Assembly: GCA_964650525.1 (NCBI GenBank) | Contig: CAZYUA010000010.1 | Span: 1-64,000, forward strand | Direction: 5' to 3' | DNA: 64,000 bases | Source of the DNA: UBA1413 sp964650525 | GTDB taxonomy: Bacteria; Bacteroidota; Bacteroidia; Bacteroidales; Prolixibacteraceae | Shown here: piece by piece, positions 8,356-17,631 of the stretch | Numbering within the stretch: position 1 is the stretch's first letter | Layout: each line of letters opens with the position of its first letter | Position numbers and translations under genes: made by a program | Notes under the pieces: generated by a model | Database searches by the model: none | The model's input: the letters and a program-made list of their open reading frames with translations, nothing else | Told to the model about the DNA's origin: nothing

Positions 8356-9750
8356 ATGAATAAAAGAAGCCTGTTCTTTGTGGCCGGGATTTTTTGGCTG
8401 GCTGCTGAAGCTGTATTCGGCCAGTCTTACACTCCTGACTGGGAATCGCTTGACCGTCGCCCGGTTCCGGAATGGTTTACCGATGCCAAATTCGGGATTT
8501 TCATTCACTGGGGACTTTACTCGGTTCCGGCCTGGGCTCCGGCAGATGCCGATATCGGTATTTATGCCAAATACGCGGAGTGGTACTGGTGGCGCATACA
8601 CGAAGATAGTGAGGCGGGGGCCCTGTTCCGGGCCCACCACGACAAAACCTATGGCCCGGGTTTTCCCTACCAGAACTTTGCTCCCTTCTTCAGGGCAGAG
8701 CATTTTGACCCGGAAGGGTGGGCCGAGCTTTTCAGAAATGCGGGAGCCCGTTATGTGGTGCTCACCTCCAAGCACCATGAAGGATTTACCCTCTGGCCCA
8801 GCGCCCAGAGCTGGAACTGGAACGCCACCGATGTGGGGCCTCACCGCGACCTCTGCGGCGATCTTACCCGGGCTGTTAAAGAAGCCGGGTTGCACATGGG
8901 TTTCTACTACTCGCTCTATGAGTGGTACAATCCCCAGTACCGGGAGAAACCAGCTGACTATGTTGAGGAACATATGTTGCCTCAAATGAGGGATCTGGTT
9001 GTACGGTACCAACCCGACCTTCTGTATGCCGATGGGGAATGGGATTACCCCAGTGATTTTTGGAAAAGCACCCGGTTCCTGGCCTGGCTGTTCAACGAAT
9101 CTCCGGTGAAAAACAGTATCTGCGTCAACGACCGGTGGGGGAAGGAAACACGGGGTGTTCACGGAGGGTACTACACCACGGAGTACGGTATGGTCCATGA
9201 CCAGGCCGGGGCTGACATCTCCGGCCACCCCTGGGAAGAGTGCCGTGGTATCGGCACATCGTTCGGATACAACCGGACCGAAGACCTGGACAATTACTTA
9301 TCTTCCGATGCACTGGTCGACCTCCTGGTAAGTAAGGTTGCCGCCGGAGGAAACCTTTTACTCGACATTGGACCCACAGCCGACGGGCGCATTCCGGTCA
9401 TCATGCAACAAAGATTGCTTGACATAGGTGCCTGGCTGAAAGTAAACGGGGAGGCCATCTATGGCACCCGACCCTGGGATACACCAATACCTGACGGAGC
9501 AGATTCCACCCTCTTCTACACCACAAAGGGAAAGGATCTGTATGTGATCTGTACCCGCTGGCCCCAGGAACCGGTGGTGGTTCCCGGTATCAGAGGAGCC
9601 GGAAAGGTCAGCCTCCTGGGAAACAGCCAACCGGTGAAAGCAAAAGTCAGGGACGGAAAACTGATCATTTTTCCCCCAACGCTGAATCCGGCAGCCAACC
9701 CCTGCGACTATGCCTGGGTATTCAGCGTGCAGGACGCACGCACCCCGTAA
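8356..9750 (+). CDS. Secreted GH29 alpha-L-fucosidase
   Basis: A retaining exo-fucosidase that removes terminal alpha-L-fucose. The signal peptide ends at about residue 23 (AVFGQ). The N-terminal barrel shows GH29 landmarks FGIFIHWGLYSVPAW, the KHHEGF motif at 139-144 and HRDLCGDL; the nucleophile is D226 in LLYADGEWD. A short C-terminal beta domain follows from about residue 375. No sorting domain is present, so the enzyme is probably periplasmic. It is the last gene of the run starting at the xylanase. FucU, 8 kb to the right, would handle the released fucose. Confidence 0.92.
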   Translation: MNKRSLFFVAGIFWLAAEAVFGQSYTPDWESLDRRPVPEWFTDAKFGIFIHWGLYSVPAWAPADADIGIYAKYAEWYWWRIHEDSEAGALFRAHHDKTYGPGFPYQNFAPFFRAEHFDPEGWAELFRNAGARYVVLTSKHHEGFTLWPSAQSWNWNATDVGPHRDLCGDLTRAVKEAGLHMGFYYSLYEWYNPQYREKPADYVEEHMLPQMRDLVVRYQPDLLYADGEWDYPSDFWKSTRFLAWLFNESPVKNSICVNDRWGKETRGVHGGYYTTEYGMVHDQAGADISGHPWEECRGIGTSFGYNRTEDLDNYLSSDALVDLLVSKVAAGGNLLLDIGPTADGRIPVIMQQRLLDIGAWLKVNGEAIYGTRPWDTPIPDGADSTLFYTTKGKDLYVICTRWPQEPVVVPGIRGAGKVSLLGNSQPVKAKVRDGKLIIFPPTLNPAANPCDYAWVFSVQDARTP

Positions 9751-9884
9751 TTGAAAGGGAGCCACCCCGAACTTCCCGGTTTCTAACCAGCCGGTATCCC
9801 GGAAATAAATCCCTGCCTTACAGAATTATTTCCTCTATCCTGCTTTTATGAGCCCTAAGTGAAGGAAAACCTTTAAAAAACTCT

Positions 9885-9892
9885 TATTTTTG
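9885..9892 (+). promoter_or_regulatory. Putative -7 promoter element of the SBP-OmpA ABC block
   Basis: TATTTTTG matches TAnnTTTG exactly, 50 bp upstream of the first gene of the block. The 192-bp gap around it separates the block from the fucosidase, so the block probably starts its own transcript here. Confidence 0.45.
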
Positions 9893-9942
9893 TAATTATT
9901 CCAATAAATAACCATCTAATCAGATTAAACAAAGCAAGGGAA

Positions 9943-10644
9943 ATGGCAGCACCAGACAAAGGGTTCAATTTCAAACGCCTGTTTTTCAGAGATGTGGAAA
10001 CTCCGGGACCGGAATACCCGGCACAGGAAATGCATACCCCTATCCCCAGACCCCAGGGAGAATTTATTTCTTTTCCCCCATCTTCTTCAACCACGGCAAA
10101 CGATCAGTCTCTGGTGGAAGATTTTGTACAGCGGTTGCAAAATCTGATCAACCAAAACAACCAAACAGGATTTGACTTTCTGGAATTTACGGAAACGTTG
10201 TTCGAGGAAAAGCAAATTCCTGACAATGAAGTGTACAAAACGGTTTACCGGATTGCCAAAAGAATCGACAAATCGCTGACGCCGGAACGTTTGATCGAAA
10301 GCGCGAGGTACTACAAGGACCTGGTTCAAAAAACCGCCGAATCTGAAATCAGCAAGGGAGAATCCAAAAAGCAGGGATTGCAGGCTGAAAAGGACACTGA
10401 AAGAAATAACCTCGACAGCAACCTGAAAGATACCCGGTCGAAAATTCAACAGCTGTCACGTCAGATACAGGAACTTCAAAACCAGGAGGTAACCCTGGGC
10501 AACCAACTGGTTGCCATCGACCAGAAATACAACACGCAGGTTATCGACATCGACCGGAAAATCACTGCGATAAAAAATGCCAAAGAACAGGTAGTACTAA
10601 GCATCGTCGACATTGAAGCCGGGATTAAAACCAATCTCACATAG
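9943..10644 (+). CDS. Unknown cytoplasmic coiled-coil protein, first gene of ABC block
   Basis: I do not recognise a family. The 233-residue product has no signal peptide. Residues 1-55 are Pro-rich and probably disordered; about 60-125 look helical and globular (VEDFVQRLQNLINQ); about 130-230 form a long heptad-like coiled coil rich in Lys, Glu and Gln. It begins a tight co-directional series: 26 bp to the next coiled-coil membrane protein and then the SBP-OmpA fusion. A structural or adaptor role in a membrane assembly is an inference from context only. Confidence 0.7.
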   Translation: MAAPDKGFNFKRLFFRDVETPGPEYPAQEMHTPIPRPQGEFISFPPSSSTTANDQSLVEDFVQRLQNLINQNNQTGFDFLEFTETLFEEKQIPDNEVYKTVYRIAKRIDKSLTPERLIESARYYKDLVQKTAESEISKGESKKQGLQAEKDTERNNLDSNLKDTRSKIQQLSRQIQELQNQEVTLGNQLVAIDQKYNTQVIDIDRKITAIKNAKEQVVLSIVDIEAGIKTNLT

Positions 10645-10670
10645 AAACAGAACTTAACAAATCTACCATC

Positions 10671-11792
10671 ATGCAGACCGAAACGAAAACAGTCACCCAG
10701 TTGCCTATCATGAAGTATTTCGATGATGCCAAGCTGGTTCAAACAGGAAAAGAGACACTGGGAAAATGGCGCCAGGGGGAAAAACCGATTGGTGCCATCA
10801 TTGCTTTGGTTCTGATCGGGATCCTGGGTTATGGAACGGTCAGATGGATAATCCCCGCAGTATTCGGGCTCCTGAGTCAGGTAATAGCGGTCATTGTAAG
10901 CATACTGGCCATTGTTCTTGTAATCCTCCTGATGCCTGCCATTTTCAAGCTTTTCCGGAGGATCGTGCGTTGGTTCCACAAAGCCATCATCCGGTGGAAT
11001 CCTTTTGATGAGCTGGATGAACAGAAGAAAAAAATGTGGGAAACTCACGATATGTATCTGAGGCACAAAGCAAAGATCAAGCAGCTAAGAAACGATTTTG
11101 AACAAATGTCAAATGACACCCGCGCTGTAGCTGAAAATTCCAAATCGGAAGTGCAGCGGCAGACCCGGAAAGCGGGTGAGATAAAGGCCATGATGGCGAA
11201 GATCGTGGAAGAGAAGGGGGAAGCGGTAAAGGAGACCGACGACTATGTGGAGTTGCAGCAGCAGTTTATCAACGCGACCTCTGCCGGTACCAGGGCCAAT
11301 ACCACGCTGGAGAAAAATATCGAATGGACGACGAAATATGCTGCCCGTTCGAACATTTTTGCCAACCTGGACCGGAAACTGGCCATCGGAGCCACCCTTC
11401 TGGAAAATAAGATCAAGGATTTTGAGGAGAGCATCAGCATCATGAAGAAAGATTGGGAGATGGCAGCCGCTTCGCGGGGTGCTACAGCCATTCTTAACGA
11501 AATTCTTGGTCCCGGTGGTCAGAACTGGAAACTGGAATACGCCCTTGAATTTGTTGCAGGCCGCATATCGGAAGATCTGGCCATCACCGCTCAGAATCTG
11601 GAGGATCTGGACCGGAATACCACTGCTTTCAATTTTGACAGCGATGAGGCATACGAAAAACTCCTCGCCATCGGCAACAAACTGGATGAGGGGAAGCTGG
11701 AGGTTCCCGACCCGGCGAAAATTTCCAATCCCAACCACAAGCTGTCGCGCGAAGAAAAACAATCTGCAGGTCCCCTGGGGGATATTTTCTAG
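10671..11792 (+). CDS. Unknown inner-membrane protein with two TM helices and long coiled coil
   Basis: A 373-residue protein with no family I can name. Residues about 39-61 and 68-95 are two closely spaced transmembrane helices; both ends are then on the same side, probably cytoplasmic since the RRIVRWFHK stretch after the second helix is strongly basic. Residues about 115-290 are mostly helical and charged (PspA- or TelA-like in texture, without their motifs), and the tail is acidic and then Pro-rich. It lies between the coiled-coil gene and the SBP-OmpA fusion with gaps of 26 and 39 bp. It might scaffold the transporter encoded downstream. Confidence 0.7.
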   Translation: MQTETKTVTQLPIMKYFDDAKLVQTGKETLGKWRQGEKPIGAIIALVLIGILGYGTVRWIIPAVFGLLSQVIAVIVSILAIVLVILLMPAIFKLFRRIVRWFHKAIIRWNPFDELDEQKKKMWETHDMYLRHKAKIKQLRNDFEQMSNDTRAVAENSKSEVQRQTRKAGEIKAMMAKIVEEKGEAVKETDDYVELQQQFINATSAGTRANTTLEKNIEWTTKYAARSNIFANLDRKLAIGATLLENKIKDFEESISIMKKDWEMAAASRGATAILNEILGPGGQNWKLEYALEFVAGRISEDLAITAQNLEDLDRNTTAFNFDSDEAYEKLLAIGNKLDEGKLEVPDPAKISNPNHKLSREEKQSAGPLGDIF

Positions 11793-11831
11793 TTAACCGA
11801 AGGTTTAACCGTAACCAAATAGTATCAGAAA

Positions 11832-13385
11832 ATGGCAACCGAATATCAGAACAAACGTGGGAAGTCCATTCCCGGATTTCCAAAGAACTGGACCCTTGGC
11901 TTTCAATTGATTGTGTTAATCCTTCTCCTGGGAGCCATCGGAGCAGGGGTCTATTATGGCTATCCCTATCTGAACAAAGCCTCCGGCGTTGAAAAAGCCG
12001 ATTTGCGGGGAGGGTTCAACAATTTTGTTGGTTTTGCCCCGGGTATTCACATGAACGGGGGAGCCAAACCCGACAAGAATTCACGCATGTACCGGGAATA
12101 CGGCATCCTGTTCGATGCGGTACGGATGGACGATATGCAAAAACTCAACGATGGGCTGAAAAACGGTGATCTGGACTTTATCTTTACCACCACCGATATC
12201 AGTCCTATCGGAATGGACCGGTCGAGTGACCTGGCGAAAATGTCGGTCGTGCAGTTTCTGAAAATTGATGATTCGCGCGGCGCCGATGTGTTCATCGTGG
12301 ATGAGTCGATAAAGACCGTCTCCGACCTGAAAGGGAAAAAAATAGCCTGTGCTTTGGGCTGGCCCAGCAATACGCTGCTGCATGCCACCCTGGAAGCCGG
12401 CGGGCTCACCGAAAATGACGTGCAAATTTTACCCATGGCGGATCCCTTTGCCGCAAAAACCGCCTTTATCACCGGCAATGCCGATGCCACGGTGGTTTGG
12501 TCACCCGACGACGAGGAGTGCCTGAAATCAAGGTCTGCTAAAGTTCTGACCAGTACGTCCCTGCTTCCCAATATCATTATGGACGGATTCATTGCCCGGA
12601 AAGAGGTATTGGAGGCCAAGAAGGATCAGTTTGTGAAATTCTCGAAAGCCTGGCTGGTGGCCAATTCTGAAATGAGTGACCCGGTGAAGATGGCGCAGGC
12701 GGCCCAGACTTACAAAACAGCCTTTGAAGTCCCCGATGACGTCAGCATCATCCTCGATGGCATGAAGAAAATCCATTTTGCCACCTATGGCGACAACATC
12801 AACTTTTTCGGGTTAAGTACCGATTATACCGGCATCACCGGTCAACAGCTCTACACCAAGATGGCCCGGGTTTATAAAAACGGGTACGGTAATAATTTAA
12901 CGAACGTTGTGCCCTGGACAGAAGCCTCTTACCCCGGTGTTGTGCAGGCCATCACCGACCTCACCGGAGTTGCCCACGGACCTGAAGGCCAGATCCAGTT
13001 CGGAACCCCCACTGCTGCCGATGAAGTGGCGCCGGCAGTTGCCATCAAACCGGTCATCATCAATTTTGCCACCGGCTCCTGGGCCCTGACCCCCGACATG
13101 AAAGAAAAAATTGAAAACCAACTGGGCCTGTTGTCGGTGGAGTTCGCAGGCATGAAAGTCCGTATCGAGGGCAACACCGACATCGTGGGCAGCGCCGCCA
13201 TGAACCGCGATCTCTCGTACAAGCGGGCCAAAGCAGTTTCCGACTACCTGGTAAAGACATACAACTTTGATCCCAATCGTTTCATCATTGTCGGAAACGG
13301 ACCCGACAAGCCGGTGGCAGACAATAACACCGAAGAGGGCCGTGCCGCCAACCGGCGGACAGAGTTCCAACTGCTGGCTCAATAG
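11832..13385 (+). CDS. Membrane-anchored ABC substrate-binding protein fused to OmpA peptidoglycan-binding domain
   Basis: A 517-residue fusion. One transmembrane helix lies at about 23-45 with a basic segment before it and no cleavage site, so the rest should be periplasmic. Residues about 60-375 resemble NMT1/SsuA-type binding proteins, with VSDLKGKKIACALGWPSNT and the GNADATVVW segment typical of the fold. Residues about 405-517 are an OmpA-like domain: INFATGSWALTP, then GNTDIVGSAAMNRDLSYKRA, whose Asp and Arg are the diaminopimelate-contacting positions in this family. The binding protein would thus be tied to the inner membrane and to the wall. Matching permease and ATPase genes follow after 189 bp. 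The ligand cannot be predicted. Confidence 0.85.
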   Translation: MATEYQNKRGKSIPGFPKNWTLGFQLIVLILLLGAIGAGVYYGYPYLNKASGVEKADLRGGFNNFVGFAPGIHMNGGAKPDKNSRMYREYGILFDAVRMDDMQKLNDGLKNGDLDFIFTTTDISPIGMDRSSDLAKMSVVQFLKIDDSRGADVFIVDESIKTVSDLKGKKIACALGWPSNTLLHATLEAGGLTENDVQILPMADPFAAKTAFITGNADATVVWSPDDEECLKSRSAKVLTSTSLLPNIIMDGFIARKEVLEAKKDQFVKFSKAWLVANSEMSDPVKMAQAAQTYKTAFEVPDDVSIILDGMKKIHFATYGDNINFFGLSTDYTGITGQQLYTKMARVYKNGYGNNLTNVVPWTEASYPGVVQAITDLTGVAHGPEGQIQFGTPTAADEVAPAVAIKPVIINFATGSWALTPDMKEKIENQLGLLSVEFAGMKVRIEGNTDIVGSAAMNRDLSYKRAKAVSDYLVKTYNFDPNRFIIVGNGPDKPVADNNTEEGRAANRRTEFQLLAQ

Positions 13386-13574
13386 GTTGACAGGGATTTT
13401 TTTAACGAGCTACCGGCAAGAAGTTGCAATTTACGATTAAAGTGTAATTTACCTTTACACCTTTTCCCGGGACTCTGGAACAGGAAGGAGCGTGCAAACA
13501 CCCTTTTCTCATGCTTCGGGTGTCAGACGCCTTTCAGGGTAGAGTTTTGTATATTCCGCAGAAATTCAGATCGT

Positions 13575-14387
13575 ATGGACCTATTAAAGAAACTTTTCAA
13601 ATTTGCCGGAGAGGTGGATACCAAAACGGCACTCGGTGTCAATATCCTGGGGTGGTTGTTGCTGCTCTTTTTCTGGTGGCTCATTCCGACCATGGGATGG
13701 GTTAAACCCACCATCCTGCCATCGCCCATCGATGTGTTCGGTTGTATCAAAACCCTTATTACCGAGCGAAATCTGATTTACAATACGGGGTATTCCATCT
13801 TTATTAACCTGGGCGGATACCTTCAAGCCATGGCACTGGCCATCCCCCTCGGGTTCCTGGTCGGACTGATTCCCTTTTTCAGGCATCTTGTCAGCCAGCA
13901 GATTGAAGCCATCCGGTTTACCCCCCTGCCTGCCACCACCGGGATCTTCATGGCTCTGTTCGGTCTTGGCCTGGGCGTGAAAGTCGAATTCCTTGCATTC
14001 GGGATCTTCGTTTACCTGCTGCCGGCTATTGCCCAGAGAATAAAGGATATCGATACCGACGATCATCTGAAAGCCCTGAAACAGACCATGTGGACGCTGA
14101 ATGCCAGCCCCTGGATGACCCTGAAGCATTTTTACCTTCCCTCGGTTCTCAGCCGGTTTTCCATGGATGTGATCAACCTGGTTGCCGTGAGCTGGACCTA
14201 TATTGTCATTGCCGAAATGGTGAACGCCCAGGGAGGACTCGGATCGATGATCTATATGGCAACATCGCGCGGATCGCACGTCGATCAACTCTACGCCGTG
14301 CTGCTGCTGATCATTTTCATCGGTTTCGTGCAGGATAAACTTTTAAAACTGCTGGACAGAAAGCTCTTCAAATTTAAATACGCCTGA
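13575..14387 (+). CDS. NitT/TauT-type ABC transporter permease
   Basis: A 270-residue inner-membrane subunit of an importer-type ABC transporter. It has about six hydrophobic segments, with the cytoplasmic EAA-like loop in the second half and the family-typical IVIAEMVNAQGGLGSMI near the C-terminus. The opening helix (VNILGWLLLLFFWWLIPT) and the LPSPIDVFGCI segment after it match the SsuC/TauC group. It follows the SBP-OmpA gene by 189 bp and overlaps the ATPase start by 1 bp, so permease and ATPase should be translated together. Substrates in this group are nitrate, taurine, sulfonates or thiamine precursors; nothing here discriminates. Confidence 0.88.
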   Translation: MDLLKKLFKFAGEVDTKTALGVNILGWLLLLFFWWLIPTMGWVKPTILPSPIDVFGCIKTLITERNLIYNTGYSIFINLGGYLQAMALAIPLGFLVGLIPFFRHLVSQQIEAIRFTPLPATTGIFMALFGLGLGVKVEFLAFGIFVYLLPAIAQRIKDIDTDDHLKALKQTMWTLNASPWMTLKHFYLPSVLSRFSMDVINLVAVSWTYIVIAEMVNAQGGLGSMIYMATSRGSHVDQLYAVLLLIIFIGFVQDKLLKLLDRKLFKFKYA

Positions 14388-15319
14388 TGATGAAAAGGAA
14401 TATTTTCCAGAAAAAGGAGGATCAGGAGATTCCCCGGACGGCCGAAACTACCCCCGCTGAGGAACCGCTGGCAAAAGCAAACATGCCGGCTCCTCCCGGA
14501 TATCCCTCTGCTGATCAGATGCCTGACATCATCAACCTTGTAAACATCAGCCAGATCTATTCAGAACATATCCCTCCCAACATCGTCTTCAGTGATTTTA
14601 ACCTTGACATTAAGGATGTTCCCGATCGGGGACAGTTCATCACCATCATGGGAAAATCGGGTTGCGGAAAATCCACGCTGCTGCGCTATATTTCAGGCTT
14701 GCAGGAACCCACTTCCGGCGAGGTCTATATTTACGGAAGAAAAAGAACCGACAAAGACCGGATTCCCATGGTGTTTCAGCAGTATACCTCCTTCGAATGG
14801 AAAACCGTGCTGGAAAATGTCGCCCTTCCCCTGATCCTGAAGGGTGTGCCGAAAAAGGAAGCATTCGACAAGGCGATGGTAATGATCAGAGTAGTCGGCC
14901 TCGAAGGACATGAAAAGAAGTGGGCCAAATATCCGACCCTTTCAGGGGGACAGTTGCAAAGAGTGGCCATAGCCCGGAACCTGGTGGTGAACCCTCAGAT
15001 CCTGCTGATGGATGAGCCTTTCGGCGCCCTGGACACTGTAACCCGCAAACAGATCCAGCTGTTCATGCGTTCGATCTTTGAAAATGCCAGACTGGATCCC
15101 ACGGTTATCTTTGTAACCCACTCGGAAAGTGAAGCGGTCTTCCTCTCCACCGATATCATCATATTAGGTTCTTCGCCTGCAACGGTACGGCATCATATCA
15201 CAATTGACCTTCCCCCGGTCAGAGATGATTCGGTCAGGTATTCCGCCGCTTTTACCGAAACGGTTAATCATTTGGGGATCCTGATGGAGGATCTTAAAAA
15301 AGAAAAAAAACAGGCATAG
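14387..15319 (+). CDS. NitT/TauT-type ABC transporter ATP-binding protein
   Basis: The 310-residue ATPase partner of the preceding permease. Walker A is GKSGCGKST, the Q-loop is VFQQYTSFEWKTV, the signature is LSGGQLQRVAIARNL, Walker B is ILLMDEPFGALD and the switch His is in FVTHSESEA. The first ~45 residues are a charged, Pro- and Ala-rich extension unusual for SsuB/TauB proteins and could contact one of the coiled-coil proteins in the block. Initiation at ATGATG overlaps the permease stop; a second Met one codon later is equally possible. It is the last gene before the convergent glutamine synthetase. Confidence 0.9.
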   Translation: MMKRNIFQKKEDQEIPRTAETTPAEEPLAKANMPAPPGYPSADQMPDIINLVNISQIYSEHIPPNIVFSDFNLDIKDVPDRGQFITIMGKSGCGKSTLLRYISGLQEPTSGEVYIYGRKRTDKDRIPMVFQQYTSFEWKTVLENVALPLILKGVPKKEAFDKAMVMIRVVGLEGHEKKWAKYPTLSGGQLQRVAIARNLVVNPQILLMDEPFGALDTVTRKQIQLFMRSIFENARLDPTVIFVTHSESEAVFLSTDIIILGSSPATVRHHITIDLPPVRDDSVRYSAAFTETVNHLGILMEDLKKEKKQA

Positions 15320-15406
15320 ACCCGGAACAGAAAACCCGCGATCTATCTGTCCCTGAACCATCTGTTGAAGCAAATACTGATTCCCTGACGCATCCTTATT
15401 GCTCAC

Positions 15407-17596
15407 CTACCGGATAAAAAGCAACTCACGGTACTTGGGAAGGGGCCACATTTCATTATCCACCACCATTTCCAGCTTGTCGATATGGTACCGGATATTC
15501 TCAAAGCACGGCAGGATGGTGTCGTTGTAGGCTTGCGCCCTGGCCACCGTATCCTCAATCGCGTTAGCCGCTTTTCTGGCTTCCACCATGTCGTTTACCA
15601 GCGTCTTGATGGATGAGTTATGGCAGCTGATCTCCCTGATCAGCTGTTTCCTGCCGGCAGAGAGTTCCTCGTATTCGCTGTTGGTGAACACCTCCTTCAG
15701 GAGTTTAACATTTTCAAGCAAGACCGTCATATAGCGTACCGATACCGGCACGATGTGGTTGATGGCCAGATCGCCCAGCACCCTGGATTCGATTTGCACT
15801 TTTTTGATGAATTTCTCATATTCGACCTCCACGCGGCCATGTAACTCCCTTTCAGTCAGGATCTCCAGCTTTTCAAACAGGGTTGCGTGCTCAGGCCGGA
15901 GCCATGCTGACAAGGCCTCCGGCACATTGTTCACATTGGAGAGCCCCCGGCGGGCAGCCTCTTCAACCCATTCTTTGCTGTATCCGTTCCCATTGAAACG
16001 GATGGGTTTTGACTCCTGAATCAGCCTCTTCAACACCTGGAAAATCGCTTCATCCTTTTTTACACCCCCGGCAATGAGTTGATCCACTTCTTCCTTAAAA
16101 GTGGTTAATTGTTCGGCCACCACAGCATTGAGAACAATCAGAGCTGAAGCGCAATTGGCCGACGAGCCTACAGCCCGGTACTCAAACCGGTTTCCGGTGA
16201 AAGCAAAGGGGGAGGTCCGGTTCCGGTCGGTGGTATCCAGAATGATCTCCGGTATCCTGCCGATGTTCAGCTTGAGGGCCGTTTTTTCTTCGGGCGTCAT
16301 TTTCCGGTCCGACACGGCACTCTCCATGAGATCAAGCATGTGAGACACTTCTGTTCCCAGGAAGACCGAAATGATCGAGGGGGGAGCTTCGTTGGCTCCC
16401 AGCCGGTATTGGTTGGCAGCGTTGTATATGGAGGCACGCAACAGGTCCTGGTAGGTGTATACGGCTTTCAACGTATTCACAATGAAGGTCAGGAACTGAA
16501 GATTGGACTTCGGATTTTTTCCCGGGGAGTAGAGATTGACCCCGGTATCGGTTTGCAGGGACCAGTTGTTATGTTTCCCGGAGCCGTTGATGCCGGCAAA
16601 GGGCTTTTCGTGAAACAGAACCCGGAATTTATGCCTGCGGGCAATCTTCTGCATGAGGTCCATGATAACCTGGTTGTGGTCGTTGGCCAGGTTCATCTCC
16701 TCATAAATGGGTGCCAGTTCAAACTGGTTGGGGGCTACCTCGTTATGGCGCGTTTTTACGGGAACCCCCAGTTTATACGCCTCATTTTCCAGTTCAATCA
16801 TGAATCGGTTGACCCGGGTGGGTATAGAGCTGAAATAGTGGTCTTCGAGCTGCTGATCTTTCGACGAGGAGTGCCCCATCAGGGTCCTGCCCGTCAGCAC
16901 CAGGTCGGGACGCGCCAGGAAAAGGGCTTCATCCACCAGAAAATACTCCTGTTCCCAACCCAGGTTGGCCCGGACACTCTGCACCTCCTTGTTGAAATAC
17001 TGCGCCACTCCCGTGGCCGCCACATCAATGGCCCGCAACGAACGCAACAAGGGAGTCTTATAATCAAGGGCATCGCCGGTATAGCTGATGAAAATCGTCG
17101 GAATACTGAGGGTGGTCTCACTGATGAATGCCGGAGAGGAAGGATCCCAGGCCGTATAGCCCCTGGCTTCAAAGGTGGCACGGATGCCCCCGCTGGGAAA
17201 CGAAGACGCATCAGGCTCCTGCTGCGCCAACATCTTCCCGCTGAATGCCTCGATGACCCCCCCAAGACCGGTATACTCTATGAACGCATCGTGTTTCTCT
17301 GCCGTACCGTCGGTCAGCGGATGAAACCAATGGGTGTAATGGGTCGCCCCATTTTCCAAAGCCCACGCTTTCATTCCCTGAGCCACCTGATCGGCCATCC
17401 GCTGATCAACTACCCTCCCGCTTTCAATCGCTCCCATCACCGCCCCGAATGCTTCCTTCGACAAATATTTCTGCATTTTGGGCTTGTCAAAAACCAACGA
17501 TCCATAATAATCAGAGGTCAGAAGCTCCTCCCGAACCATCGGCCGCGGTTCACGGTTCATCACCTCTTCCAATGCCTTAAACCTGATTGTCGCCAT
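15407..17596 (-). CDS. glnN: Glutamine synthetase type III
   Basis: Makes glutamine from glutamate, ammonia and ATP in the cytoplasm. At 729 residues it has the length of the GSIII form found in Bacteroidota and some cyanobacteria, rather than the ~450-470 of type I. Landmarks are HYTHWFHPLTDGTAEKHDAF near residues 82-101, the ATP and metal-binding FHEKPFAGINGSGKHNNWSL region, the RTSPFAFTGNRFEYR segment of the active site and the long C-terminal GSIII-specific helical part. It stands alone, convergent with the ABC block and transcribed from its own promoter. Adenylylation-type control is not known for GSIII. Confidence 0.95.
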   Translation of the reverse strand: MATIRFKALEEVMNREPRPMVREELLTSDYYGSLVFDKPKMQKYLSKEAFGAVMGAIESGRVVDQRMADQVAQGMKAWALENGATHYTHWFHPLTDGTAEKHDAFIEYTGLGGVIEAFSGKMLAQQEPDASSFPSGGIRATFEARGYTAWDPSSPAFISETTLSIPTIFISYTGDALDYKTPLLRSLRAIDVAATGVAQYFNKEVQSVRANLGWEQEYFLVDEALFLARPDLVLTGRTLMGHSSSKDQQLEDHYFSSIPTRVNRFMIELENEAYKLGVPVKTRHNEVAPNQFELAPIYEEMNLANDHNQVIMDLMQKIARRHKFRVLFHEKPFAGINGSGKHNNWSLQTDTGVNLYSPGKNPKSNLQFLTFIVNTLKAVYTYQDLLRASIYNAANQYRLGANEAPPSIISVFLGTEVSHMLDLMESAVSDRKMTPEEKTALKLNIGRIPEIILDTTDRNRTSPFAFTGNRFEYRAVGSSANCASALIVLNAVVAEQLTTFKEEVDQLIAGGVKKDEAIFQVLKRLIQESKPIRFNGNGYSKEWVEEAARRGLSNVNNVPEALSAWLRPEHATLFEKLEILTERELHGRVEVEYEKFIKKVQIESRVLGDLAINHIVPVSVRYMTVLLENVKLLKEVFTNSEYEELSAGRKQLIREISCHNSSIKTLVNDMVEARKAANAIEDTVARAQAYNDTILPCFENIRYHIDKLEMVVDNEMWPLPKYRELLFIR

Positions 17597-17623
17597 TTTG
17601 CTTATTATTAGTTAGGTTGTTAT

Positions 17624-17631
17624 CAAAAGTA
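17624..17631 (-). promoter_or_regulatory. Putative -7 promoter element of glutamine synthetase III
   Basis: On the minus strand this reads TACTTTTG, a full match to TAnnTTTG, 28 bp before the glnN start. The region further upstream is strongly AT-rich, as expected for a well-used promoter. Confidence 0.5.

Noticed and set aside
8317..9228. 303-residue ORF antisense to the GH29 fucosidase
   Set aside because: Covers the catalytic region of a clear enzyme gene and shows no domain.
16340..17611. 423-residue ORF antisense to glutamine synthetase III
   Set aside because: Lies wholly over a certain gene, no recognisable family, low-complexity composition; a shadow frame.
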